Source: Rugalucina vietnamica (Eukaryota; Mollusca; Bivalvia; Lucinida; Lucinidae). From it: DNA of 64,000 nt. Positions 31,973 through 43,734 of this stretch are shown here, in pieces; within the stretch, counting starts at the first letter, position 1, and each line of letters starts with the position of its first letter. The stretch covers positions 33,503,621-33,567,620 of the forward strand of contig OZ024870.1 of the NCBI GenBank assembly GCA_964017185.1, given 5' to 3'. The position numbers and the translations under genes are program-made. The notes below the pieces were generated by a model. The model was not told the origin of the DNA. It searched no databases and saw only the letters and a program-made list of their open reading frames with translations.

Positions 31973-33100
31973 TGTAAAATTTGATAGCAATTGGCTGATT
32001 AGTTGCTGAGATATTTGTATTTGAAAGTGTGACCGGACGGACGAACGATAGCTCTGGACCCATCCTATAAGCTCACCTGGTAAGCTAAAATAAAATTTTT
32101 TATTTGAACTTAATGCATTCTCATGAATAATTCGTATCTGATGATTAGAAACTTATGTGTCCCTTTGCATATAATAATAATACTTTTAGTGATTTGTTTG
32201 ACTTACCCTTGGCAGTTTTTACCTTTTTGAGTAAAATCTTGATTTTACCACAGTTGAGGCCTTAGGCAGCTCGACCAACCAATGCAAACATTTACATGTA
32301 GCTTCCTGGGCTAGGGTATAATAAATATCTGTAGAAATCTTGTTCTTCGGAATCTAAAGACCTTTGCATGTGGCTTCGGGGACACAAGCCACACATTGCC
32401 ATGCGAGCAATGAGAAAAAATTCTTGGACTTTCTTAACTTTATAATTAACATACGATAGTTTTCATATTTTCACAAGTGTTATAATGGTCTATTTTTATT
32501 CATGTAAAATGTAATTCTTTGAATTTAATCTTAGCAATAAATCTCTATACGATTGTAAGCTCACCTGCATAGAATAAAACTCGAGCGGACGTTCACTCTT
32601 CATTCTATAGAATTCAAGCGTTTAATTAAACGGAATTTCAGATGCCCGTGTGCAGAGTTAGTTGTCCTGGAGCGTCTTGAAAAAATCCCCAAAGATTTAA
32701 AATGGGGAAAGTGATGTCAACACATTTTCTTTGCTATTTTGTCTCCCATTATTTCTGATTTCTTTGAGTGAGCTGCCCTTGAGTGTTTGAAGAAAATTAT
32801 ATTAAGTGTTGCCAACACTAGCCCATACATTTATGATCGTAACTTCTTCATTCTTGTAGTTCGATAACAATCATAATCGAATTTCGGCCAGATCCGACCA
32901 GGGACTGCGGAATTAACTGCGTTTTGAAATAAAAATCTCTATAGACTTACAATGGGGAAAGTGGTGTCAACACATTTATGCTGTTATTTTGTATCCGGAA
33001 TCTTTTTCATACTTGCAGGTAACAAGGACAACCACATCGGATGAGGTCATATTTCGACCAGATTCCGGGACGCAAAAGAATATTGACTGCATAAAATGGT
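31973..33100. repeat. Ends and cores of pearl-like elements, head to head
   Basis: GGACGGACGAACGATAGCTC..CCTATAAGCTCACCTGG (about 32036-32083) reads as the reversed 5' end of the core repeats to its left. AAGCTCACCTGC at about 32557 starts another element whose core units at 32640-33090 run in reverse (AGTTAGTTGTCC, GAGCTGCCCTTGAG). Confidence 0.5.
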
Positions 33101-33520
33101 AATCTAGCCTCCAATGTCTGACAAAGTTAAGAATGAGTCGCCTTCACTATCAGTACATTTAGTACTTTGATTATAATTTTCACTAAGCTGGTGCCATACA
33201 GCAAGCAAATTATCATTTTAAATATATTTTGCACAATTAATCATTAAAATCACACCAAATCAGCTTTCTTTATGAACTTTCAGCCATGCATTGCATATAA
33301 TGCCATGGATTTTAACAATTTTGCACTTCATGACCTTTGACCTCTGTACTGACGTACACACTTTCAAATCTGTAGAAAAGCCTCACGCTGTTTCTCAGAC
33401 ATTGGGCAAGCAGAATATCCTTGTCTACATCCATTTACAAGCCCTGGTCTCAAAATTTCAGATTGGATTCCTTGTCTATAATAAATGTCAAGTGAAAATT
33501 TCCGAATTTACAGTAATTTG
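33101..33520. other. No feature seen
   Basis: AT-rich sequence. An open frame (33291-33557) has no recognisable domain. Confidence 0.35.
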
Positions 33521-33524
33521 TACG

Positions 33525-33760
33525 AAGCAGCCCCCGTGGCCGAGCACTGTTTCTTAATCACTCGATCATCTCACCGCTGTGTCTGGTTCGGGTTCAAGCC
33601 CCGCACTGGCCAAATGTGAGACAAGCCAAGTTCTGCTTCCAGGTGTGCCAGGTGTTTTTTCTCGGGGTTCTCCCGTTTTCAACCACCTACTGATTGGCCC
33701 GTCTCATAGGAGCTGAAATAATCTTGAAAGGGGCGTAAAACTGAATTATAAAATATTTGT
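33525..33760 (+). mobile_element. tRNA-derived SINE
   Basis: Its head, GCCCCCGTGGCCGAGCA, resembles a class II tRNA A-box region. A B-box GGTTCAAGCCCC follows. The body (GACAAGCCAAGTTCTGCTT, GGGGTTCTCCCG, GGGGCGTAAAACTGAAT) is shared with 37892-38116 and 15098-15290. Confidence 0.85.
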
Positions 33761-33788
33761 ATGATTAATAGTGAAAGTATAATGTTTA

Positions 33789-34112
33789 TGCCTAGGTTAC
33801 ATTTGCCCCGATCATCGTACGATTTTTCGGTCTGCGATTTTCCCTACGATTTTAGACATCGTAGGTGATTGTGGGCTACGACGTATGTGTTAACAATTCA
33901 ACGATTTCTTGCTCTGGCTTTCGTCGATGTTTGAGTCAGAACCGAATGGAGATCGTAGGGAAATCGTGGAGTATCTGCACACTTTAATTGGAAATCGTAC
34001 AGAGCCCCTTGCGATGTCCGCGAGGAGTCTCTATGATTTCTGACTGATCCCGTGCGGTCTCCCTACGATCGCCGTACGATTTTTGGTCCACAAATTATCA
34101 TAAAAAATCGTG
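33789..34112. repeat. Partial copy of the CGTACGAT-rich element
   Basis: It starts with GCCTAGGTTACATTTGCCCC and continues GATCATCGTACGATTTTTCG. This is the reversed right end of the 40790-42167 element. It ends in degenerate ATCGTACGATTT words. Confidence 0.8.
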
Positions 34113-34900
34113 CGGAGATTTATCTGAAAGCAACCCGCCTTTGCTATGGAACAAGGAAGACCAAAATGGCATCACCAATATCTCAAGGGGTTCGCGTTAT
34201 GCAAATTACGCCAGAATAGATCCTTTTGCTTTTGCTAATAAGCTTTTGAGCGGACATGTCTCTCAGCCACTATAAACAAGCTCAATTATTTCAGATTTGA
34301 GAGTGTTTGCGATTGCATAAAAAATGAGTACCTGGTACAGTGGCAGTCAGAGTGCACGTTAACCGTATAAAAACGTCTTATATCAGGGGTGGTAACAGGC
34401 AGTGAATCCAACTCAGGAAAAGCCAGTGGTCTTGGCCTTCAGAACACCCAAACCCCCTTCTATCCAATGAATCTCCTTGGATTTGTATTGCTTTCAAGTC
34501 TACAATTAAAAGTAAGGATAAAATCCCAAGAATTGGCACAATTAGTTTAATGATCCCAACCCAGACACTAGGCAGGAACAGAGTCCTGAATCAGGAATTC
34601 CTGATAAATCAGGAACTTTATCACCCCTGTTTTTTTTAACAATCGTCACGGTCAAGAAATGGACAACTGGAGGAATTTGTTTATATATTTTGTTAAGTAT
34701 GAGGGTAAATGAATATTTACTTTGTATATGAAATTTCCATTTTTGTACTCAGACTGAAAAATTTGGTGTCTTTATGGACACTGTTTACAAAGTTACATCC
34801 TGATTTCCATTCAATGTGCATTTTAGAATTTAATGGTAGTGGTTGTTACAATTTGAAACTAAACACGTCAGTGTTATTTTGCAAGAAAAATAATATTCCA
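34113..34900. other. No gene accepted
   Basis: Short open frames only, for example from ATG 34147 and 34709; no similarity is recognised. Confidence 0.35.
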
Positions 34901-34907
34901 CCAGAAC

Positions 34908-35339
34908 GTTTGTACGATGATTCATTGACTAGTTAGAGATTCACCACGAGGACCGAAAAAATAACTAAACTGTAATGAACCACTGCAGAAGCTGAGGGTG
35001 AGGTTATGGCCATGTAAAACCGGTTTAAGCCCGCCAGTAATTTTGTGTTACTAATCGTTCCAAGGCGATACTTATGTGGTGGTTCTTTTTGTTTTTTGTC
35101 TTTGTGTTTAAAGTTTTTTTTTTTGTGCCGTTGGCGCCTTATGTATGTTTTCATATTTTTAGTATCGTTTAGGTAACAGAGTGGCCAGAGAAAATAGCTG
35201 CTTATTCGGCTTACGATATGTTTCCATGGTATAAGTACCTGATTGTTAATTTAGTTTTCCCACCTCGGTTTTTGGAGTGGGAATCTTTTTTCTGATTGCG
35301 TCTTTTCCTGATCTTTGCCTACTTGTACCTTACTAGTTG
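34908..35339 (+). mobile_element. Solo 3' end of retroelement R
   Basis: It runs from GATGATTCATTGACTAGTTAG to CTACTTGTACC, matching the last ~430 bp of the element at 52583-53618. The shared 3' end with a different 5' start is the pattern of 5' truncation. Confidence 0.8.
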
Positions 35340-35504
35340 GTTCCGTCATGAGGTATGCATGTCTTAGAGCACGGTAGAGTCACCTAGTTTAAACGTAGTT
35401 GGTATGTTTATTCGGCGCACAAAATTTGATTGCAATTCAAGGGTCTTAAGAAATGAATACAACCATTAGAAATAATATTGGGCGTTAGGGATGCACGGTT
35501 GGCT

Positions 35505-35950
35505 TTATTGCACCTCGGCGAGGCGGTTCTAACGTGTACCTGCAACCTATGTTTTTAGCAAAAAGAAGGAAAATATCAAAAACTTTCTTCTAAAAAATTT
35601 CTATTTTTACATCCTCAGAAGAATCTGCTGATTTTATACTTAGCAGTGAAATTAATATATATCAAAAATGGATAAAAGTGATATTTTCACTGCAGAATTG
35701 ATATTGATATTTTCACTAGTGATTGATATCAGCCGATATTTTCACTGTAGAGTTTGGATTACTTCTGACGTTTCCATTCACTTGACGTCATTAAATGTGC
35801 CTCACTTCAGAAATTCAAATGCCTATAACTCCGTTATTTACGAACGAAAACATAAAGTATGGGTATTCATTTTCTTAGTTAGAACGTTGGGAACAATGTG
35901 GTACCAAAATTATTTGTGTTTTCAAAAAGTTTTGGTTTTTGCATTGTGCC
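35505..35950 (-). repeat. Fragment of the palindromic element, then ATATCAGTGA repeat
   Basis: CGAGGCGGTTCTAACGTGTACC (two parts) and CCTATGTTTTTAGCAAAAA match the palindromic family to about 35600. From about 35640 the sequence is the complement of the 9975-10515 repeat. Confidence 0.7.
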
Positions 35951-36161
35951 ATCATGAACTTGCCGCACCATTACCATTTCCGGAGTCCATCACGGCCCCA
36001 GACCCTATCTTTTCCTTTTGTCCCTTACGAAGGGGCACAAATCTAGAACACCTATAATTACTCTGCTTGCTTAAGTTTCCTGGTTCTTCGTTATTGTTGA
36101 GCCATGAGTAACAGGAGAGTTTGGATTAAAGAGGCACAGAGGAACTAAAAGATTTCTTATT

Positions 36162-36163
<2 letters not shown>

Positions 36164-36216
<53 letters not shown>
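36164..36216 (+). repeat. (AAT)n microsatellite
   Basis: About 17 uninterrupted trinucleotide units. Confidence 0.95.
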
Positions 36217-36219
<3 letters not shown>

Positions 36220-36227
36220 CAATAATG

Positions 36228-36640
36228 ATTGTGGCCAGTCTACATGAAAGCTTTGGTGAGGTGAGGTCGACAAACGTTTTGTTCTTGGCATTTCTACTGA
36301 GGTCACGGTGAAGAACATGTCTATTGTCCCTCTGTCTTTCCTGTAACCAGATTGACTTTCTGGGGTAAGTACAGCCTGGTCAACTGGTCAAAATGAATAT
36401 TCAGGCGCTTCGCAAAGAGTTTTGCAGTATCTTTCCGACAATTTCATGGACTTGAATACGTCCTTTTCTTTTATATAGGTGGATTATGCATGCATCCTTA
36501 AATTCTTGTGAGATAGCCTCCTCTCTCCACATAAAGTGAAACTGTTCTGTCGGTTTCCTAGCCATGATTAGTCCTCCAGCCTCGCTGGTGGCACTTTCAT
36601 GATTCTTATGTATGTTCGTGCTGGACCAACGTTATGCCTG
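36228..36640 (-). pseudogene. Reverse-transcriptase remnant, unit 1
   Basis: It aligns with the better unit at 38464-38990 (TCGACAAACGTT, CTTTCTGGGGTAAG, TTTGCAGTATCTTTCCGACA). It is heavily frameshifted. Confidence 0.6.
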
Positions 36641-37124
36641 GGAGGCTCAACGATTGCCATAAGTTACTCTAAAATCAAGTAACATTGCATAACCCCAGAT
36701 AAAAGAGGTACAATTTAGTTCTGCACAGTTCAGATGGTCGTAACTGGCCAATTCAGTACGAGAACAACCACAAAGGACAAATTTCTATGGAGAAAATAAG
36801 ATAGTCAGAAATTAACGTTGCACTGAGAGCCTAAAAGCTCACTTTAAGATCGCCACATCCCAGCAGAGGCATAGGAATTAGATTATTAAGGTGCAATTGT
36901 CCGATGAACAATAAAACAACCATTATGGAGAAAAAATATTGCTTAAAGTCTCGCTGAAACATTTCAACATACCAACTGAGACTTGTGAACACATAGAGTG
37001 GATTGAGAAAAGTTGAGAGAAACAGCCCAGTATGAAGAAAATATAATGTAGAACTAAGATGCTGAAAGAAAGCGTAAACGGAACCCAAACCGTCTAAAGA
37101 CGCGGTAGATTAATAAATACCTGA

Positions 37125-37700
37125 TTTATTTCCCTAATTGCAACTGATAGAGATAAACATTGATGGATCCACCAAAACACTTGTTTGTCACATGAAATGG
37201 TTTAAAGAACTCTCCACTATTCTGAACACCAGCGTGTATGCCAACATGAAATTGCTACACCATTGCCATGAATCTGTATTAACAGTCAAACTTGGCCATG
37301 GTTTTCCAGACTCCATCACGACTGATAGTATCGAAAGCTTTATAGGTCTACATTCTTTTTTTTGGCATTTCTATGAAATTGTTGTCTTGCTGTGAAGATC
37401 GTATCTATTGTCCCTCTATCTTTCCTGAAACCACAATGACTTTCTGGGATAAGTCTTTTCTGGTCAAAATAAATATTTAGGAGATTCAACAAGATTTTTG
37501 ATAGTATCTATCCAGCAAGTTCAAGGAGAGAGATGCCTCTGTGCTTGTCACAAACTTGAAAATTTCATTTCCTTTTATATATGTGGATTATGCGCGCATC
37601 CTTAAATTCTTGTGGGATAGCCTCTTTTTTCCACATGCAGTGAAGCAGTTCTGTCAGTTTCTCTGCCATAGCTAGTCCCCAGCCTCCCTGGTGGCACTTT
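37125..37700 (-). pseudogene. Reverse-transcriptase remnant, unit 2
   Basis: Same region as unit 3, read on the minus strand, including a KAFDTISRDG-like reading. The frame is interrupted by stops and indels. Confidence 0.65.
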
Positions 37701-37891
37701 ATATGTGAGTGCTAGGCATAATACCAACGTTATCCCTGGGAGGCTCAACGATTGCCACAAGTTGCTCTAAAACCAAGTGACATTGCATAACCAAAGATTA
37801 AATAGGTACAACTTAGTTTTAAGTCTGCACAGTTCTGATGGTCGTAACTGGCCAATTCAGTAGACCAACCACAAAGGACAATTTTCTATAG

Positions 37892-38116
37892 GCGGCCCCC
37901 GTGGCCGAATGGTTAAGGTCGCTGACTTCAGTGCTCTTAATCATTCGCGCCTCGCTCGGGGCATGAGTCACATGTGGGACAAGCCAAGTTCTGCTTGCGG
38001 GTGTGTCCGGTGGTTTTTCCCCGGGTACTCCGGTTTTCGCCCCACCTACCGATTGATTCGTCTCGATATGAGTGAAAAAGCTTGAAAGGGACGTAAAACT
38101 GAATCAAAGAAAAAAA
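37892..38116 (+). mobile_element. tRNA-derived SINE, best copy
   Basis: The head is GCGGCCCCCGTGGCCGAATG, then GTTAAGGTCGC (A-box region). The body words are those of 33525-33760, with an A-rich tail. TSD TTCTATAG at 37884-37891 and 38117-38124; sister tandem units show the unfilled site (AATTTCTATGGAG). Confidence 0.92.
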
Positions 38117-38463
38117 TTCTATAGAGAAAAAATAATACTTTTATGATAGTCAGAAGCGAACGTTGCATTGAGAGTCTAAAAGCTCACTTAAAGATCGCAG
38201 CATCCCAGCAGTCTTAGGAATAGATATCAGATCGAAACAAAAAGGTAGAATTGTCTCATAAACAATGGAACAACCAATTATGGAGAAAAAAGATTGCTTA
38301 AAGTCTCGCTGAAATATTTCAACATACCAACTGAGACTTGTACATACGTAGAAGGGATTGAGAAAAGTTGAGTTGCCGCATCAACAAAGAAACAGTCCAG
38401 TATGAAGAAAATATAACATATACCTTAGATGCTGAAAGAAAGCGTAAACGGAACCCAAACCGG

Positions 38464-38990
38464 CTAAAGACGCGGTAGATTAATAAATACCTGATTTATT
38501 TCCCTTCTTGCAGCTGATAGAGATAAAACAGCAATGGAGCCACCAAAACATTCGTTTGTCACATGAAATGGCTCAGAGAACTCTCCACCATGCTGAACAC
38601 TAGCCTGTATGCCATCTTGAAATTTCCGCACCATTGCTATGAATCTGGGTGGACAGCCAAACTTTGCCACGGTTTTCAAGACTCCATCACGACTGACTGT
38701 ATCGAAAGCTTCGGTGAGGTCGACACACGTCATGTATAGGTCTACATTCTTTTTTGGCATTTTTATTGAAATTGTTGCCTTGCTAAAACCACACTGACTT
38801 TCTGGGATAAGTTTCGTCTGGTCAATGTGAATACTCAGGAGATTCAACAAGATTTTTGCTAGTATCTTTCCAGCAATTTCAAGGAGATAGATGCACCTGT
38901 GCTTGGCAGACTTGAAAATCTTTTTTTTTTTTTTTTCATTCATATGCTCACTGCTCTTAAAGGATCTCAGTTTTTTTTTTCTCCACATAA
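38464..38990 (-). pseudogene. Non-LTR reverse transcriptase fragment, unit 3
   Basis: The minus-strand frame contains LLEIAGKILAKILLN, PESQCGF, CVDLTEAFDTVSRDG and KFGCPPRFIAMVRKFQDG. These match the palm-domain blocks of animal non-LTR retrotransposons (the VDLTKAFDTV block precedes the GxxQGxxLxP block). The QG..LAP block is scrambled and no YADD follows. It is the 5'-region remnant of a dead LINE. Confidence 0.8.
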
Positions 38991-39006
38991 AGTGAAACAG
39001 TTCTTT

Positions 39007-39351
39007 AAGCAGACGCTGAGGGTGAGGTTAGGTACCTGTAAATCGATTTAAGCCCGCCAGTAATTCTATATTACTGATCATTTCAAGGCGTTACTTCTGT
39101 GGTGGTTCTTATTGTTTTATGTCTTGGTGTTAAAATTTTTGTGCTGTTTGCACCTCGTGTATGTTTTCATATTTAAGGATCGTTTAGGTAACTGAGTGGC
39201 CACCTATTGGGAAAATATCTGCTCATTCGGCTTACAATGTGTTTTCATGGTAAAAGTAGCTGATTGTTAATTTAGTTTGTTCCCACCTCGGTTTTTAGAG
39301 CGGGAATCTCTTTCTGATTGCGCCTTTTCTTGATCGTTGCCTACTTGTACC
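39007..39351 (+). mobile_element. Solo 3' end of retroelement R, inserted in LINE unit 3
   Basis: It starts AAGCAGACGCTGAGGGTGAGG and ends CTACTTGTACC. It is truncated at a different 5' point from the other copies. It splits sequence that is continuous in unit 2 (CAGTTCT..TTTCTCTGCC). Confidence 0.8.
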
Positions 39352-40427
39352 TTTTCTCTGCCATGGTCAGTCCCCAGCCTCGCTGGTGGCACTTTCATGA
39401 TTCTTAAATGCATGTGAGTGCTGGAGATACTGGAGATGCCTGGAAAGCTCAACGGTTGACACATGTTGCTCTAAAACCAAGTGACTTTGCATAACCCCAG
39501 ATAAAAGAAGTACAACTTAGTTTTAAGTCTGAGGATGGTCGTAATAGATCAACCACAAAAGACAACTTTCTATGGAGAAATAGTAATACTTTTAAGATAG
39601 TCAGAAAAAAACATTACATAGAGAGCTTATACCTCTCAAAACTCACGAAAAGATTACACTTTCCCAGCAGACCCTTAAGAATATGAGGTAGATAAAAGAT
39701 TTGAAACAATGGGATTGTCTCATAAACAAGAAAAAAACCACTATGAAGAAACAAATGCTAGAAATACACGTTGCATAGAGAGCCTAAAACTTCACTAAAA
39801 GATTGCACTATCCCAGCAGACCCTCAGGAATACGAGGTAGATAAACGATCGCAAAATAATTGGAACTGTCTCATAAACAAAGAAACAAACGATTATGAAG
39901 AAAACTGATTGCTTAAAGCCTCACTGAAAGATTTCAACCTACCAACTGAGACTTGCGAATGCATAGAAGGGGTCAAGAAACGTTAAATTGAACAAAGCAA
40001 CAACCCAGTATGAAGAACATATAATAATCTGAAAGTAAGTGAAAAGAACCAATACCGGCCAAAGAACCATTAGATTCATAAGTAACTGATCTCTTTTCCC
40101 TACTTGCAACTGATAGAGCTAAAACCCCATCCAAGAACTCATCATGTCACAGATTAATTCAATATTCATCGGCAAATGTGATATTCTCGATACTAAGGGG
40201 GTCCCAGAGGAGTAATTAGGAATATAGGAATGTTTTTAATATTTAAAGGGATAAGTCAAGTGATACTGATGTAATACTTTAAAATGATGTTGGGGACTGA
40301 TTAGACCCTTAAAGTTATTTAAGGATTCGGGGATTTGAATATTGGTGAGTATATGAAGGGATATAGGTAACTTAAAAACAAAGAGATTGGTGAGACACAA
40401 AGCAACATTTCTACCGTATCAGAGCAG

Positions 40428-40529
<102 letters not shown>

Positions 40530-40789
40530 GACAATGGTATGCTTAGAATGCAAGGTATGTTTGCCTTACAAATGAATTTCCTTAATACCTGGGCGTCAAC
40601 ACCCTGTCATTTTATTAAAATATCATCGAGTGCATTAAGATTTTATCCAACTTCGTTTGAATATCGTACTATTCATATACGTCCTGTGCCTTCCTATGCT
40701 AAAATCCAATTTGAGCGCAACAACCAAACACATTTAAATCGCACAATACTCTTTTAATATAAAACCGTATGACTTTAAGTAGTGTTAAA

Positions 40790-42167
40790 GCCTAGGTTAC
40801 ATTTGCCCTACGATTAACTTGCGATGATCGTACGATGCCATTTTTTGCATTTTCGTGCGGTCTCCGCAGGGTGACCCTACGATGCCCCTACGATTCTACG
40901 GCTTCCTACGGCTTCCTACGACTTCCTACGGCTTCCTACGATCTCCGTAGCCTCTACGATTTTGTAGTAGTCTGCACTTTTACAAATTTTAAAAATCGTA
41001 AGACCGTAGCCCGTAGACACGTTGTAGGTAGCATCATCGTACGGGCGCCTTACGGAAACCCTGCGATGATCGTGCGGTCACCGCACGGTTTTATGATAAT
41101 TTGGGGACTAAAATAATAAGATAATCGTAGACCTTTAGGGTGATCGTGCGGCATCCGTACGGGTTTATCACAAGTTTATTAAAATCGTACGGACACCTAA
41201 CATCGTACGGCTATCGTAGGGAGACCACAAGAAATCGTAAGGACTCCTCACGGCCATCGCACGGGCTCCGTACGATTTCAACTTAAAGTGTGCGGAGACC
41301 CTTTGATTTCCCTACGATCTCCAAACAGTTCCGACTCAGGACATCGAAGAAAGCTAGAACAAGAAATCGAACGATGCCCGTATGAATTGTAAACACCTAC
41401 GTCGTAGCCCATGATCACATTCGATTTTTAAAAAATCGTAGGGAAATCGCGGACCGAAAAATCGTACAATGATCGTACTAGGCATGACCCCTTGCGGCCT
41501 CCCTACGATCACTGTACGATTTTTGTTTCCAAATTATCATAAAAAAATCGTGCTGTGACCGCTCGATTATCGCAGGGTATCCGTACGGTGCCCGTATGAT
41601 GCCCTACGACGTGTCTACGGTCTACGGTCTTACGATTTTAAAATTTGTAATAGTGCAGACTATTACAAGATCGTAGAGGCTACGGAGATCGTAGGAAGTC
41701 GTAGAATCGTAGGGACATCGTAAGGTCACCCTGCGGAGGCCGCACGAAAATGCAAAAAATTGCATCGTACGATCATCGCAAGCTAATCGTAGGCCAAATA
41801 TAACCAAGGCATCAGTCAGAAGTCCAAGGGACTCCGTACGATATCCACTAACAGTCTGCGGAGACCCTACGACTACCGTGCGGCCTCCTTGCGTTTTGTA
41901 TCAAAACGTATAGGGACTCCGTACGGACAACGCATGGGAACCGTACGATATCTACGTACTATCTGCGGAGACATACGACTGCCGTACGATCGCCTTGCGT
42001 TTTTGTATGAGAACGTCGACAAATGGCAGATCAAAAAATCGCACGATGTCCGTATGAATTGTTAACACATACGTCGTAGCCCACGATCTCCTACGATGTC
42101 TAAAAATCGTAGAGAAAATCGCAGACCGAAAAATCGTACGATGATCGGAGCAAATGTAACATAGGCT
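40790..42167. mobile_element. CGTACGAT-rich inverted-repeat element
   Basis: The ends are GCCTAGGTTACATTTGCCC at the left and the inverted GCCTATGTTACATTTGCTCC at the right, with TTAA-like flanks. A second, internal inverted copy of the left end lies at about 41690-41812 (ATCGTAGGCCAAATATAACC). The interior is saturated with CGTACGAT, CCTACGAT, CCGTACGG and similar words. A partial copy is at 33789-34112. No coding sequence is apparent. Confidence 0.75.
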
Positions 42168-43680
42168 TAAGAACTGTCGCTGAATCAGAGTTCCCGTTGT
42201 CAGAATGTGAAATGTAGTTTTCTGTATTGTCCGAGATGCTTCGAAGGTCTGACCGAACCTTTTAAGACAAACCGCCTGTTTGTTTCTTTTTCACAACGAA
42301 GCTCATTTAAAAACACCAACGCATTTACGTAAAAAGAGAATTCGCCGCCTCATCAAAATATATAACAGGGCGCGTTCTTGATTTCTTTATCCATAAATCT
42401 ATGAATCATATTCAAAATCATATTAGCTTTGACTTTGACAAGCAGAGCATGACATCTGTTCATGTGGGGTCAGACAAGGTGAACGCTTGCGTCCAAATAT
42501 TTTTCGATTTTTCATTTTAGTTTCTCGCATGAGTTCCTCAGTATCTGACTGAGCCGAGAAAACCATAAAAAGAGATAGGGGGGCTCATTTAGGGGGCCAA
42601 TTTGTTTTCCATAGGATTGTTAGAGGACTGGAAGATAAGTTGTTTTCTGTTGGACAAATGGTATGGTCTGTATGGTACAGATTTAGTGGTAAATATATAT
42701 CGTATAAATAAATTTGCAGGTAACTATATATCATCTTGCTGATTTTGTTTTTGTTGTTTGTAGTCATTAACTCCTTGCCACTATCAAGACCCTGAAAAAT
42801 TAAAACGACAACAATTCTAGTAACATTGCGACAACAATTACAGTTATTGGTAGTTTCTATTAATGAGATTTTCAATGTAAATATATATCAGTTTAAAAAG
42901 AATTGTGTTGTGTCTCTGGCTTTTATGCCACAATATTCCAGAAAGAAATCATATATTCCCCTTGCGAAGCCTTAAGAGCATTTCTTTTTATGGCACTGGG
43001 CGTGCCTCTCGTTGTTAAGTCCCGCCTTTTTCTTTCATCAATTAAGATATAACTTAATGACGTCTCTGAACATTTTAAAGCAAAAAGGGCAAAATTAACA
43101 TTTTCTAAACGTTTTTGACTGCAAATCATTTTGATCAGCCATCTTGGATGTTAATTTCCCCGTGGAAGTTGATGAGGTTGATACATACTGTGTATCAAAT
43201 GACCTTCATTTTGAGGTTATGATCATTTTGCTTGGGGCATCGTGAGGACAAAACAAGTCAACAATACTGAATACAACAAAATACTTTTACCTGTGTGACT
43301 ATAAACGTATAAGCGACAAGCGTAACCAACGTGGAAAAAGTGAAAATTTTACACAGCCTTCAAAGTTTTAAGTGTTTTGATAGGGATGCATGATCGTACT
43401 TGTTTTGAAACATGCGCGTTTCACTTCCATTTATGGTATAAAAATGCAGGATAGCGCATTTCGTGACACACCTTTTTATGAAAGACACTAAAAGATTATT
43501 TTGTTTATTAAATAATATGTTGGATTTAAACGTTTGAAAAAAATAATCGCCTGTTTACCTCTGCAAGTAGTCCCGAATGACGTAAACGCCGCAGAAAATA
43601 TTCCCGCCCTGAACGGAAGCACCGTGTCACATGGAGTTAAATATGTGTGATAATACTCATAATTTATTGCAGCCAATTTC
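42168..43680. other. No gene seen; possible promoter-proximal sequence at the end
   Basis: Open frames at 42585-42875, 42923-43129 and 43488-43718 (minus) have no recognisable domain. 43560-43680 is relatively GC- and CpG-richer and lies directly upstream of the candidate exon at 43687. Confidence 0.35.
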
Positions 43681-43686
43681 GCCGCC

Positions 43687-43727
43687 ATGACAGATTCCAC
43701 GGAAACACGAGAGCTCAAGATTTACAG
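43687..43727 (+). CDS. Candidate first coding exon of an unidentified gene
   Basis: ATG in a strong context (GCCGCCATGA), 13 codons (MTDSTETRELKIY) plus two bases, then ACAG/GTACAG, a plausible donor. No downstream exon could be joined with confidence, and the peptide is too short to name. The CpG-richer upstream ~120 bp and the good start context are the only support. It could be chance. Confidence 0.35.
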
Positions 43728-43734
43728 GTACAGT

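Larger units (their letters stand above)
36228..40110 (-). repeat. Tandemly amplified decayed LINE segment, about 3 units
   Basis: Blocks at 36228-37095, 37095-38470 and 38470-40110 share an order: reverse-transcriptase remnant (minus strand), GCCTGGGAGGCTCAACG-like sequence, ATAACCCCAGATAAAAGA, CACAAAGGACAA and AACGTTGCA..GAGCCTAAAA. Units differ by substitutions and by later insertions (a SINE in unit 2, a retroelement R end in unit 3). Confidence 0.8.

Noticed and set aside
35668-36057. 129-codon plus-strand frame
   Set aside because: Its first two thirds are the reversed ATATCAGTGA repeat; no protein similarity is recognised.
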